Source: Acidobacteria bacterium 13_2_20CM_57_17 (GTDB lineage Bacteria > Acidobacteriota > Terriglobia > Acidiferrales > UBA7541). Taken from it: a DNA stretch of 59,407 nt. The DNA lies in NCBI GenBank assembly GCA_001914785.1, contig MNDE01000142.1, positions 1-59,407 on the forward strand, read 5' to 3'. Within the stretch, counting starts at the first letter, position 1. Each line of letters begins with the position of its first letter. The notes under the pieces were generated by a model, which was given only the letters and a program-made list of their open reading frames with translations, made no database searches and had not been told where the DNA came from. The position numbers were made by a program, and so were the translations under genes. This document shows, piece by piece, positions 1 through 8,111 of this stretch.

Positions 1-1
1 T

Positions 2-790
2 TACACTTACGGCATGAAGCCCGCTCCTTCCGTAACGAACGGAATGTTCGGCGATGCCGTAGGTAGAGCGCTGTTGCCCTCAACCTGCGCAGGTGTTGGC
101 GCAGTATGGCCCGGCTCCTATGTCCGGAATGCGCAGGACGCGCGCATGAATCCTCCGCTCTTGTTCCGGCGCGCCCTGAAAGTCGTCAACGGCAGTAATC
201 TCAAACAGTATTTGAACGCGGTTCCCTGCCCGGGGGCTTCTGTGTGCGGTCTAACGATCGCGTCGGAGAACCCCGTCTACGTGCAAGGCGACTACAACGC
301 CAATTCCGCCGGCATGGGATTCACGGATCCCCACGTCGGCTCCGCTGTTATCGCGGATGCTGTCACACTCCTTTCCAACAAGTTCAACGATTTGAACTCT
401 TTTTCTTTTCCCTACAATTTGGGACAAAGGAACGCTACGACCACGTGGTATCGCGTGGCCATCCTTGCGGGCAAGGGCCCGGGCTTCCCTTGGATAACCG
501 GCACCGGCACGGATTTCGGCAGCGATGGCGGCATGCACAACTTCCTTCGCTATATTGAGAACTGGGGCGGTCAGACCCTGAACTATCGAGGCTCGATTGT
601 CAGCATGTTTTACAACCGCCAGGCCGTCGGCACTTTTAAGTGTTGCAACACGGTCTACTCACCCCCCACGCGCGGCTACAACTTCGACACCGATTTCCTC
701 GACCCATCCCTGTTGCCGCCGCGAACACCCATGTTCCGCGACATCAACACAACAGGCTTTGCTCAGCTCCTCTACGCCGACCAAAAATAG
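2..790 (+). CDS. C-terminal part of a large surface/pilus-associated protein (5' truncated)
   Basis: The reading frame is open from base 2 with no start needed, so this is the 3' part of a longer gene cut by the window edge; about 262 residues are visible. The visible part contains ASENPVYVQGDYN, then AVIADAVTLLSN, YRVAILAGKG, GGMHNFLRYIENWGGQTLNY and a C-terminal stretch with CCNTVYSPPTRGYNFDTDFLD. I associate these motifs with the long C-terminal regions of PilX-like pilus-assembly or surface proteins in Acidobacteriota and deltaproteobacteria; this is family memory, not a search result. No membrane segment is visible in this part. No function can be assigned beyond probable cell-surface location. 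Confidence 0.55.
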   Translation, partial: YTYGMKPAPSVTNGMFGDAVGRALLPSTCAGVGAVWPGSYVRNAQDARMNPPLLFRRALKVVNGSNLKQYLNAVPCPGASVCGLTIASENPVYVQGDYNANSAGMGFTDPHVGSAVIADAVTLLSNKFNDLNSFSFPYNLGQRNATTTWYRVAILAGKGPGFPWITGTGTDFGSDGGMHNFLRYIENWGGQTLNYRGSIVSMFYNRQAVGTFKCCNTVYSPPTRGYNFDTDFLDPSLLPPRTPMFRDINTTGFAQLLYADQK

Positions 791-865
791 TGGCCAGCCG
801 CAACCCCGTGTCCCTTCAACCCGGCGCCTCTCATTCCCGCCGCCCGCCCGTCATTTCGAACTCGT

Positions 866-1045
866 GTGAGAAATCTCTCTTTAGTTCAGTTCGGGTCTCA
901 TCGCGCGAGGGGCGTCAGTCCACAGTCGGTGGCCTACACCGAGGCGCGTCTGCATCGGTGGGGACGGTGGCTCAAGGGGCGTCGCCCCCGAATTGCGATC
1001 GAGCGCATTGATCCCGAGATGATCACGCGCTACATCGCGAACTGG
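866..1045 (+). pseudogene. N-terminal remnant of a tyrosine recombinase/integrase
   Basis: From a GTG at 866 the frame encodes about 60 residues including VAYTEARLHRWGRWLKG and IDPEMITRYIANW. This is the pattern of the N-terminal SAM-like, DNA-binding domain of phage-type integrases (helical, ending in 'it...i..Yi..w'). The similarity stops where the REP repeat begins at 1046, and there is no catalytic domain (no R, HxxR or Y motifs) downstream. The frame runs on to 1129 only by reading through the repeat. It is best read as an integrase gene truncated by the REP/RAYT element. A short unrelated ORF is the alternative. Confidence 0.4.
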
Positions 1046-1124
1046 CGGGTAGCCCAGCCGCAAGCGCGAAGGATGGTTTTGTGGGTGCCCCACGTGTCGG
1101 TGTTACACGTGGGTCTTCGCTTTG
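1046..1124 (+). repeat. REP-like palindromic repeat, copy 1
   Basis: 79-bp unit identical at 77 of 79 positions to 3215-3293. It contains a hairpin: CCCACGTGT (1089-1097), loop CGGTGTT, ACACGTGGG (1105-1113), a perfect 9-bp stem. The left part (CGGGTAGCCCAGCCGCAAGC...) forms a conserved head before the hairpin. Confidence 0.8.
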
Positions 1125-1144
1125 CGTAGTCGTTTCAAGGCGCT

Positions 1145-1675
1145 CTAGTCCACGGGATCAATGGTCACCAATCCGCGCTCCCCTTTCTCATAAAAAAGAA
1201 AACTACTCCATTTCCACGTGCCGGAATTCCGCACCAGTCCGCGATTCACGGGATTCGCGTGCCTGTATTCGAGTTTCTCTCGTTTCTTGCGCCGGCTGTA
1301 AACATTGAAGTCGTAGAATCTGGGTTGCCAGAATCGCGGCAGATCCACATCAGCACCCATGAAGGGCAGCCGCAACTGCGCGTCCCAAACCCGGCGCTTG
1401 TTTTTCCGCAAGTCTCGCGAGACACGCTGCTTCAGCGCTTTTAGCACCACCGATGGTGTGACCTTTGGCGCCTCGCTGATCAGCAGATGCACGTGGTCGG
1501 GCATCACCACGTACCCCACCAACAGGAAACGGTACCGCTCGCGAATCTTTTCGAGTGCCTGCACAAACAAGTTCCGTGCACGAACCGTCCTTAGCAACGG
1601 TAACCGCCGGTAGCAGCTGAAGATAAGAAAGTGCAGATCACCCCGGCCGTAGTAGCGCTTTAGTTTCCTGGGCAT
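1145..1675 (-). CDS. REP-associated tyrosine transposase (RAYT, Y1_Tnp/IS200-like fold)
   Basis: 176 residues, the usual length for a RAYT. The HUH metal-binding motif is clear in VVMPDHVHLLI, and the Y1 region near the C-terminus (FYDFNVYSRRKKREKLEY followed by RHANPVNRGLV and WKWSSF) holds the candidate catalytic tyrosine. The N-terminus (MPRKLKRYYGRGDLHFLIFSCYRR) is typical of the family. RAYTs are single-strand transposases thought to mobilise or maintain REP hairpins. The flanking inverted REP palindromes fit this. No frameshift is visible, so the gene may be active. Confidence 0.9.
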   Translation of the reverse strand: MPRKLKRYYGRGDLHFLIFSCYRRLPLLRTVRARNLFVQALEKIRERYRFLLVGYVVMPDHVHLLISEAPKVTPSVVLKALKQRVSRDLRKNKRRVWDAQLRLPFMGADVDLPRFWQPRFYDFNVYSRRKKREKLEYRHANPVNRGLVRNSGTWKWSSFLFYEKGERGLVTIDPVD

Positions 1676-1692
1676 AGGTCAGATTCAGAGCC

Positions 1693-1725
1693 CCCACGTG
1701 TAACACCGACACGTAGGGCACCCAC
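1693..1725 (-). repeat. REP-like palindrome, inverted copy at the RAYT 5' side
   Basis: Read on the minus strand, this is GGGTGCCC(T)ACGTGT-CGGTGTT-ACACGTGGG: the same hairpin as at 1081-1113 with one substitution in the stem (C to T). It lies in opposite orientation to copy 1 and just upstream of the RAYT start. Confidence 0.75.
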
Positions 1726-1752
1726 ACTTCCGCACACTTCCGCACACTTCCG
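1723..1752 (+). repeat. Three tandem copies of a 10-bp repeat
   Basis: CACACTTCCG occurs three times in perfect tandem (1723, 1733, 1743), directly at the outer edge of the inverted REP copy. Confidence 0.75.
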
Positions 1753-1798
1753 CGTATTCTAACGCTCTAGTGAACTATAAGGGTGGTATCATCTCGCT

Positions 1799-2344
1799 GT
1801 GTTTAAAGGAAGAAAGGAAAATGGCATTCACGCAATGGCCTCTGGGCCACCCGCCGAGAACAGTCCACCAAACTGGATCGACCCTCTCGGGATGGACAAA
1901 AATAAAGACAAATGCCCATCAGTCCCGTTTCACCTCGACAGTATGGACATCGACAAAAATATTGCTGAGGCAGAGTCGGACGCGCCCCTACTCTACAATG
2001 TATTCGGAGCACCTCTAATGATTGACGACTACTATCACAAGTGGCGTGGCAAAGGACCATGGGACTACAAACAAGGATGGACGATGAATGATTTCGGCTC
2101 CCTTGATCAAAAGTCACCCTTCGAGGAGTTTGGAAACTTTAATTACGGTGCAACGGCAGCCGCACTCGGAGTTCCTGAGAATGCTGCTCTTAGGCTGGCG
2201 GGTTGGGCTTCGACAAGATCCGATCCCACTCGGTCACAAAAACTAGGTCATTGGTGGGGAGGTCCCCCCTACGGTGATGACCAAGCCGACCAAGACCAAA
2301 TCAAACTCGGATATGACTACTATAACCAGGGCTGCCACCAATAG
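1799..2344 (+). CDS. Displaced Rhs toxin tip with polymorphic toxin type 44 (Ntox44-like) domain
   Basis: About 181 residues from a GTG. Near the N-terminus is PPNWIDPLGM, which resembles the end of the Rhs core (the 'xxDPxGL' boundary after which toxin tips diverge). The C-terminal half has WDYKQGW, FEEFGNFNYGATAAALG, LAGWAS and PYGDDQADQDQIKLGYDYY. This matches my recollection of polymorphic toxin type 44: WDyK, fGNfnyGatg and PYGDdp.D...I..G. There is no full Rhs core upstream, so this looks like an orphan tip left after recombination. The following lipoprotein overlaps its end and may be the immunity protein. Toxin activity and expression are inferred. Confidence 0.65.
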   Translation: MFKGRKENGIHAMASGPPAENSPPNWIDPLGMDKNKDKCPSVPFHLDSMDIDKNIAEAESDAPLLYNVFGAPLMIDDYYHKWRGKGPWDYKQGWTMNDFGSLDQKSPFEEFGNFNYGATAAALGVPENAALRLAGWASTRSDPTRSQKLGHWWGGPPYGDDQADQDQIKLGYDYYNQGCHQ

Positions 2345-2717
2345 AGTTATTTTCGCGGCTTTGCTGTCAGTTCTCGCTTCGGCGCTGCTCTTAGGGGGTT
2401 GCTCTCCCTGCATAGACGAGGTCATCTGGAGGAAGCCATCGCCAGATTCCAAGTTGACGGTCACCGTTTTTCTTCGAGATTGCGGTGCCACGACAAAACC
2501 GGTGAGCTGGGTGACAGTTCACCCAAGCTCGGGGCGTTACGACAATGAAAAAGATATCGCCCTGACTGCTGACAGAGTACAAAAAATTGAGGTCACGTGG
2601 ACCGACAATTCCAATGTCTCGATACGATGCCTTACGTGTCAGCGTTCTGAAGTACATGCTCAGAGGATGAAAGTTGCATGGGTGAACGTCCATTACCAAT
2701 TTGACCTTGAGAGATGA
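2313..2717 (+). CDS. Small lipoprotein (DUF5412-like), candidate immunity protein
   Basis: About 134 residues from ATG 2313; an upstream in-frame ATG at 2274 would add 13 residues. It has a lipoprotein signal peptide: a hydrophobic stretch, then lipobox LLGGC with the modified Cys followed by SPC. The mature part reads SPDSKLTVTVFLRDCGATTK, a pattern I associate with DUF5412-like lipoproteins (SPDgk..a.vf..dCGATt). It overlaps the toxin-tip gene by 32 bases, the usual place of an immunity gene in Rhs and other polymorphic toxin loci. A membrane-anchored immunity protein would suit a toxin acting in the periplasm or envelope; that role is inference. Confidence 0.6.
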   Translation: MTTITRAATNRVIFAALLSVLASALLLGGCSPCIDEVIWRKPSPDSKLTVTVFLRDCGATTKPVSWVTVHPSSGRYDNEKDIALTADRVQKIEVTWTDNSNVSIRCLTCQRSEVHAQRMKVAWVNVHYQFDLER

Positions 2718-2795
2718 CGCTGGAGATTACCGCGCCACAGATGGCCTCGATGAAAGTGCTATCAAAACCTGGGTGGGATAGATCCCGAGTGCCAG

Positions 2796-2942
2796 ATGGA
2801 CCTAGGGAACACAGCGAGCTTTACGTATGACTCGTTCGGACGCCGCGCGACCAAGAGCATCATGGGAACTGGCACGACCTTTCGCTGCCCTACTTGGTGG
2901 GCTGGCCAATCTAACTCAAACAGTGGTAACCAACATGATTGA
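2796..2942 (+). pseudogene. Rhs/YD-repeat core relic
   Basis: The frame encodes GNTASFTYDSFGRRATKS followed by IMGTGTTF, a clear Rhs/YD-repeat unit (consensus G...sFtYDpfGRR.sK). It then diverges and stops at 2940-2942. About 48 codons remain, with no complete gene around them. Its place after a tip and immunity-like gene fits a decayed multi-cassette Rhs locus. Confidence 0.6.
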
Positions 2943-3214
2943 GCACAAGCGCACGACAACCAGTCAAGCGCTGTGGAGTCTGGGTACTGGGCTTGCTGGG
3001 CGGGTGGCCCGGACGATAAATCCTAAAACGAATTTGGGTGGCCCTCGATAAGAGAGAAGGCGTTGTCAAGCAACACTTCGCCCTGGCGCTGCTGTGAAGC
3101 ACCGCGTGGTAGCCAGAGTGGTTGAGGACCGAAGCTCTGGAACTCTCACGGTGAATCATTTCTCGGTGAAAACGAATCGTTCCAACAACCATCGATACGG
3201 CCTAAACCTCGGGA

Positions 3215-3293
3215 CGGGTGGCCCAGCCGCAAGCGCGAAGGATGGTTTTGTGGGTGCCCCACGTGTCGGTGTTACAAGTGGGTCTTCGCTTTG
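3215..3293 (+). repeat. REP-like repeat, solo copy
   Basis: 79-bp copy of 1046-1124 in the same orientation with two substitutions (3220 and 3277). The second weakens the hairpin stem: CCCACGTGT paired with ACAAGTGGG. With copy 1 it brackets the Rhs tip/immunity region as direct repeats. Confidence 0.8.
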
Positions 3294-3891
3294 GCGGATG
3301 GCGCAGAGATAACCCAGGAGGATGAATCTGGGTGCCGCAACCCTGCGGTTTTCAGGGTGCGGTCGTTGAAGTTGCCTTTATTGTTCGTTTCGCTCTCACA
3401 GAAAAGAAGCCATTCACCCACCATAATAGCCGTTCGATGTTCAATTTCGACCGTTCACTGCAAATCATTTAGCCAAACCTTACTTCCATGCTATCCTTCC
3501 GCGTGTTCGCCAAGTTCCATCCTCGGCGGCCTTTGTCACCCGCCGATCTACGCTTCCTGTCAATGTCTCAACTGACCGCTGTCCACGCACTCTCGAAGCT
3601 CCCGTCATGGAACGGATATCCCGCCAGCCCCGAGCACCTCGGGGCGTTGGGCTGGCCTTGCTCCAAGTCCTTTCCTTACCTCGTGGCGTCCTTACTTCAC
3701 TTCGTTGCTTCATCTTCCCCAAGTCCTTTATCTGCAACATTTACGCGCCTCCCCGCCCAAGTGTTGCAAACAAAAGACTTGCAGCAAAGCTAAATCCTTT
3801 AGATGCAACATTTACGCGAAACCGGATACCTAAACGAAGACTCCCGACTAGGCCAGGACTGTCGACGGAGAATTTGCTTGGGATTAGATTT
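3294..3891. other. Intergenic stretch without a convincing gene; 24-bp direct repeat
   Basis: No ORF here has recognisable motifs. The pattern TCCTTTA-NN-TGCAACATTTACGCG occurs twice, at 3724-3747 and 3795-3818, differing only at the two N positions; start-to-start distance is 71 bases. This is close to the 3' end of cheX, so it could belong to a terminator or a small mobile relic. I cannot tell which. Confidence 0.5.
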
Positions 3892-4395
3892 TCAGTCCAG
3901 CGCCGGGATCGCGTTGCGTTCCTGCCGCCGCCGATGCAAATAGTGCATCGCGATGTTCAAATAAATGTTGCCGCACGGCGTTTCAATGCAAATCACCAGC
4001 GCTTCCGTATCCGCGCTGCCTGCCAAACCCGTTTCGTCCATGTGAACTTCCGGCGGGAAAACTTTGAAGTGAAACCCCTGGTCGTTCAGCAGCGTCACCG
4101 AATTTCCGATGACCATGTTCGCCAATTCGCAAACCGTCTCCTTCACCACTTGCTCGCTCGCTTCAATTTCCGAGCCCGCAAGCTGGCTCGCCACTTTCAT
4201 CGCCACTTCCGGCGACAAGTCCAGAATCACGCGTCCTTCAATGTCGCCTCTGATGGCGATCAGCGCCGCGATGCCTTTGCGGCGATACGCGTCTTCGTCC
4301 ATTTCCAGGTCCACGATTTTCGTCGGCCCTTGCAACGACTCCGCGAAAACCGCGTCCGCGGCGTTGATGAACGGCTGGATCAATTCCATTCTCAT
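3892..4395 (-). CDS. cheX: CheX-type chemotaxis phosphatase
   Basis: 167 residues, single CheX/CheC-like domain. Visible features are an N-terminal MELIQPFINAADAVF helix, a GDIEGRVILDLS strand and the active-site helix ASEQVVKETVCELANMVIGN, which carries the E..N dyad (ETVCELANM) that removes phosphate from CheY-P. It is the last gene of the leftward chemotaxis operon and overlaps cheY by ATGA. It would terminate the signal produced by CheA. Confidence 0.9.
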   Translation of the reverse strand: MRMELIQPFINAADAVFAESLQGPTKIVDLEMDEDAYRRKGIAALIAIRGDIEGRVILDLSPEVAMKVASQLAGSEIEASEQVVKETVCELANMVIGNSVTLLNDQGFHFKVFPPEVHMDETGLAGSADTEALVICIETPCGNIYLNIAMHYLHRRRQERNAIPALD

Positions 4396-4844
4396 GAGCG
4401 GTGTTCTCCTGCCAAGGCGACGGGCGCGCCGACGGCGTTGGGATCGTCGCTCAGCACGTACCGGAGAATTTCGTACAAGACTTCCGGCTTCACCGGCTTC
4501 TGTACGAAATGCTTCGCGCCTTTCTGGAGCGCCGCCAGGATATTTTCCTGGTATCCGACGGACGAGACCATGACGATGCGCGCGTTGGCGTGCTGCCGCA
4601 CGATGCGCTCCACCGCCTCGATCCCTTCCATCTGCGGCATGGTGATGTCCATCAGCACGATGTCCGGATTAATCCGGTTGAATTCCGCGATGGCGGTCAG
4701 GCCATCTCCGGCTTCGCCGGCCACTTCGCCGCCGAACATCTCGATCATTTTGATGAGATTCTTGCGCGCGAAGACGGAATCGTCCACCACCAGGTAGCGA
4801 ACCGGCTGATTGTCTTTTCGAAGTAGAGCGGCAAACTGTTTCAT
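4392..4844 (-). CDS. cheY: CheY-type single-domain response regulator
   Basis: 150 residues. The receiver domain begins YLVVDDSVFARKNL (acidic pocket DD), has the phosphoacceptor Asp in PDIVLMDITMPQMEG, the Ser/Thr switch in IVMVSSVG and the Lys in HFVQKPVKPE. There is no output domain. It overlaps cheX by four bases and lies downstream of cheB, so it is the expected soluble output of the CheA at 6012-8111. The tail after residue 130 (DDPNAVGAP...) is short and unstructured. Confidence 0.9.
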   Translation of the reverse strand: MKQFAALLRKDNQPVRYLVVDDSVFARKNLIKMIEMFGGEVAGEAGDGLTAIAEFNRINPDIVLMDITMPQMEGIEAVERIVRQHANARIVMVSSVGYQENILAALQKGAKHFVQKPVKPEVLYEILRYVLSDDPNAVGAPVALAGEHRS

Positions 4845-4872
4845 GGCCTTCTCCTTATCCCGCCGCTCGTTT

Positions 4873-6015
4873 TCACGAGCGCTGGGATGGTACAGGTGTC
4901 CTTTCGATCTTGTCGTGCTTGTCAGACTTTTCGTTCTTCTCGTTTTTCTCGGTGGCGCTGCGTTCCACGCCGTAATTGTTCACCAGGTACGCGCCGAGTC
5001 CATCGAGCGGAATAATTTTGTTCGCATAACCTTTAACGATCGCCGCGCGCGGCATCCCGCTGACGACGCAAGTGTCTTCGCTTTGCGCGACGGTCATTCC
5101 GCCGGCGGCCTTGATCGCGCCAAGACCTTCGGCGCCGTCGTCGCCCATGCCGGTCATTAAAATTCCAACACTAGTGAGACCAAACTCCTGCGCGACGGAA
5201 TGAAATAAAACATCGGCGGAGGGACGATGCCCGTTCACGGGAGGGCCATCGGAGAGAATCGCCATGTCCCCACGCGGCATCCTTCGAACCATCATGTGGC
5301 GATTTCCCGGACAAATCAGCACGCGGCCAGCCAGAAGGAGATCGCCGGAACGCGCTTCGTGAACTTCAAGCGCGCAGCATTCGTCCAGACGTTTCGCGAA
5401 CATTTCGGTAAAACCTTCGGGCATGTGCTGCACGACCAAAATTGTGGAAAGAAAATCCGCCGGAATTTGCGACAAAACAAATTGCAGCGCGTTCGGACCG
5501 CCGGTGGAAATTCCGATGGCAATGACGCGGCGCGGAGGCAGCGTGGCGCGGTTTCCTTTTTTCGGCGGATGCAAATCTTCGCCAACAACGGCAGGAGGAA
5601 GTTTGCGGCCCACGGCGCGCTTGGCGACTTTTATTTTTGCGATCAACTGGTCGGCAATATTTTCGAGATGGCCGGCGGCAGCGTCTTTGGGTTTAGCCAG
5701 AAAATCCACGGCGCCCATCGCCAGGGCTTTGAGCGTGGCGTAGCCGCCCTCTTTCGAATGCGTGCTGAAGAGGATGACCGGCAGCGGAGCGCGCCGCATG
5801 ATAAGGCGCAGCATTTCCATGCCGTCCATGCGCGGCATCTCCAGGTCGAGCGTAACGACATCCGGCTGCAGCTCTTCAATTTTCTTCAAAGCGAAAGCGC
5901 CATCCATCGCTGTGCCGACAACTTCGATGGACGAATCACGCGCAAGGATCGCAGGAATCAGTTTCCGCATGAGCGCGGAATCATCGACGACAAGGACTCG
6001 GATACGTTCGCTCAT
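4873..6015 (-). CDS. cheB: CheB protein-glutamate methylesterase
   Basis: 380 residues. N-terminal receiver: LVVDDSALMRKLI, phosphoacceptor in DVVTLDLEMPRMDG, K in DFLAKPKD. C-terminal methylesterase: catalytic Ser in GISTGGPNAL, His in VVQHMPEGFTEMFA, Asp in LMTGMGDDGAEGL. It removes methyl groups from the MCP receptors (adaptation). The final 25 residues are a charged tail (EKNEKNEKSDKHDK). The ATG overlaps the cheA stop (ATGA). Confidence 0.95.
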   Translation of the reverse strand: MSERIRVLVVDDSALMRKLIPAILARDSSIEVVGTAMDGAFALKKIEELQPDVVTLDLEMPRMDGMEMLRLIMRRAPLPVILFSTHSKEGGYATLKALAMGAVDFLAKPKDAAAGHLENIADQLIAKIKVAKRAVGRKLPPAVVGEDLHPPKKGNRATLPPRRVIAIGISTGGPNALQFVLSQIPADFLSTILVVQHMPEGFTEMFAKRLDECCALEVHEARSGDLLLAGRVLICPGNRHMMVRRMPRGDMAILSDGPPVNGHRPSADVLFHSVAQEFGLTSVGILMTGMGDDGAEGLGAIKAAGGMTVAQSEDTCVVSGMPRAAIVKGYANKIIPLDGLGAYLVNNYGVERSATEKNEKNEKSDKHDKIERTPVPSQRS

Positions 6016-8111
6016 GCGATTGCTCCGAGCGGAGTGGCACGAGAGAGCCGCGAAAGGACCGCGGGAACATTGAGGATGAGGACAACGGTTCCGTCACCGA
6101 GAATGGAAGCGCCGCTGACCAAATCACTAGAAACTATTTCGCCGGGAAGCGCTTTAATAACGAGCTCTTCTTCTCCAACGAGGCTATCCACAACCAGGCC
6201 AAAGCGCTTTTCTGCAGCGCCAATGACGATAACAAAATGTTTCTTTCGAACAGGCTGTGTGTCGATGCTGTGCAAACGGCTAAGATGGTCCAGCCGGACA
6301 AGGGTAAGAATCTGTTCACGAAGGCGCAGCACTTCACGCTGGTCCACACGATGAATCTCTGGATCGGTGATGCGCGTAATCTCCACTACCGAAGAGAGCG
6401 GTACGGCGAAAAGACGGCCTCCTACGCGGAAAAGCAAGGTCTGAATACTTGCAAGAGTAAGCGGCGCGCGAAGTTGAATCGTGGTACCGCGGCCTAATTG
6501 GGACGAGATGTGGACAGTTCCCTTGAGGCGGTCGAGGACGGTTCGAACGACGTCCATGCCGATGCCACGGCCAGAAACCTCCGTCACTTCGGAAGCCGTG
6601 CTGAAGCCCGATTCGAAAATAAGATTGAGAGTTTCTTGATCGGTCAGGCGCTTGGCCTCTTCTGGCTTCAGGATACCCTTTTCAACAGCACGGGCGCGCA
6701 ATTGGGCAGGGTCCATGCCACGGCCATCGTCGCGAATTTCGACAACGACCTGCGTGCCCTGATGATAAGCGTTGAGATAGACGGTGCCGCGCGCGGCCTT
6801 TCCGGCAGTCAAGCGCTCGTCGGCGGGCTCAATGCCGTGGTCCACCGCATTGCGCACCAGGTGCATAAGGGGCTCGGCAAGCGCGTCAAGAATGCCCTTA
6901 TCGAGATCGGTGTTCTGGCCGGAGAGGTCCAGGGCCACATCCTTGCCACACTGCTTGGCAACATCGCGGACGACACGAGGAAAACGGCGGAAGAGCTGCT
7001 CGACGGGCACCATGCGGATTTTCAAAACGCATTTGTGCAGCTCATCGAGGATGCGAGCTTGAAACGCCATCGCGTCGGCAAGCTTGGCGCGCAAGGGATC
7101 TCGGGCATGCTTCTGGTCAAACTCGGTCAGCGTGCGATTGAGCATGGACTTGCCAATGATCAATTCGCCGACAAGATTCATGACCGCATCGATGCGCGTG
7201 GCATCGACCCGAAGCGTACTTTCGGCAACGGTGGTTGCAGCAGAACCGGGAGCACTGGGACTGATCGCAGCTGAGGCGCCTTCGGCGGCATCAGTGGCGC
7301 CAGCAGCTAGTTTCGCCGCCTGCGCCTCCAATAGGTCGCCGAGCAATTCATGTTCCGGAGTTTCGGCGGTCGCCGCGCGTTCGAGACGCACATCGGAAAC
7401 AATCGAAGGAATGCGGCAGCGCTGAAGAAGCCGTTCCTCCGGTTGGAGGCTTGCCAAGGCAGCTTCGACGATTTCCACTGTGGCGGCGGCTACATTGTCT
7501 TCCGGCCGCAAGGCGATGACTGTACCGCTGCCGTGAAGAACGTTTCGAATGAGCTGGAAAGCGGCGGCACGCATCAAGCTGTTGGGATCGATGCGAAGAG
7601 CGACGTTGTAGACAGTTTCGCCGCGGTGCACGGCTTCCGAAATCATGAGCTGCTCGTATTCCGTCCAGGCAAATTGCGCGGGCAATTGAAGGGGCGCAGG
7701 GTCCGCCGGCTTCGCGGAAGCAGGCCCCTCGAGCAATTTGCGAATCATGGCGTGGAGCACCGGCACCGCAGGCGGTTCGGTCTTCCGCTGAAAGGCGGCG
7801 AGCATAGAGCCAAAACTATCCGCCGCGGTGAGGACCAACTGCGCGAGATCCGCCCCCGGAGCCTGAGCAATCTCCGGAGTAAGCACATCCTCGAGTTCGT
7901 GCGCCAGCTCACTCAGCTTGTTGAATCCGCAAGCTGCGGAATCGCCTTTCAAAGTGTGGATGGCACGACGAATCCGGCGAATGACTTCCTCATCCGAGGG
8001 ACGAGCTTCGAGCTCCAGGCCCGCTTCGTTGAGGGACTGGAGGATCTCATTGGCGCTCTCAAAGAAGAGAGCGCGCAACTCGCCGCCACGATCGTCGCGG
8101 GGACGACTCAC
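6012..8111 (-). CDS. cheA: CheA chemotaxis histidine kinase
   Basis: I place the start at GTG 8111, which overlaps the cheR stop (GTGA), giving 699 residues; the open frame continues upstream inside cheR but that part does not look like CheA. Domains in order: HPt with phosphorylated His52 (RAIHTLKGDSAACGF), a divergent middle region, dimerisation helix (RVDATRIDAVMNLVGELIIGKSML), HATPase (LVRNAVDHGIE, DDGRGMDP, SGRGIGMDVV) and a C-terminal CheW-like domain. It phosphorylates CheY and CheB under receptor control. The neighbours cheR and cheB overlap it on both sides. Confidence 0.95.
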   Translation of the reverse strand: MSRPRDDRGGELRALFFESANEILQSLNEAGLELEARPSDEEVIRRIRRAIHTLKGDSAACGFNKLSELAHELEDVLTPEIAQAPGADLAQLVLTAADSFGSMLAAFQRKTEPPAVPVLHAMIRKLLEGPASAKPADPAPLQLPAQFAWTEYEQLMISEAVHRGETVYNVALRIDPNSLMRAAAFQLIRNVLHGSGTVIALRPEDNVAAATVEIVEAALASLQPEERLLQRCRIPSIVSDVRLERAATAETPEHELLGDLLEAQAAKLAAGATDAAEGASAAISPSAPGSAATTVAESTLRVDATRIDAVMNLVGELIIGKSMLNRTLTEFDQKHARDPLRAKLADAMAFQARILDELHKCVLKIRMVPVEQLFRRFPRVVRDVAKQCGKDVALDLSGQNTDLDKGILDALAEPLMHLVRNAVDHGIEPADERLTAGKAARGTVYLNAYHQGTQVVVEIRDDGRGMDPAQLRARAVEKGILKPEEAKRLTDQETLNLIFESGFSTASEVTEVSGRGIGMDVVRTVLDRLKGTVHISSQLGRGTTIQLRAPLTLASIQTLLFRVGGRLFAVPLSSVVEITRITDPEIHRVDQREVLRLREQILTLVRLDHLSRLHSIDTQPVRKKHFVIVIGAAEKRFGLVVDSLVGEEELVIKALPGEIVSSDLVSGASILGDGTVVLILNVPAVLSRLSRATPLGAIA

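Larger units (their letters stand above)
1046..1725. mobile_element. REP-RAYT element: transposase gene between inverted REP-like palindromes
   Basis: The RAYT gene (1145-1675, leftward) is bracketed by a 79-bp REP-like unit on the left (1046-1124) and an inverted copy of its hairpin part on the right (1693-1725). This matches known RAYT loci, where the transposase gene sits between inverted REP sequences it recognises. The left end cuts the integrase remnant. A third copy lies alone at 3215-3293. Confidence 0.7.

Noticed and set aside
2827..3051. Plus-strand 74-codon ORF over the Rhs relic
   Set aside because: It runs in a different frame from the YD-repeat match (FTYDSFGRR), which is the meaningful signal here.
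3480..3740. 86-codon minus-strand ORF in the gap before cheX
   Set aside because: Arg/Thr-rich with no motif, no good start context and overlapping one of the direct repeats; not supportable as a gene.
3607..4797. 396-codon plus-strand frame over cheX and cheY
   Set aside because: Shadow of two clear chemotaxis genes; Arg/Phe/His-rich composition without motifs.
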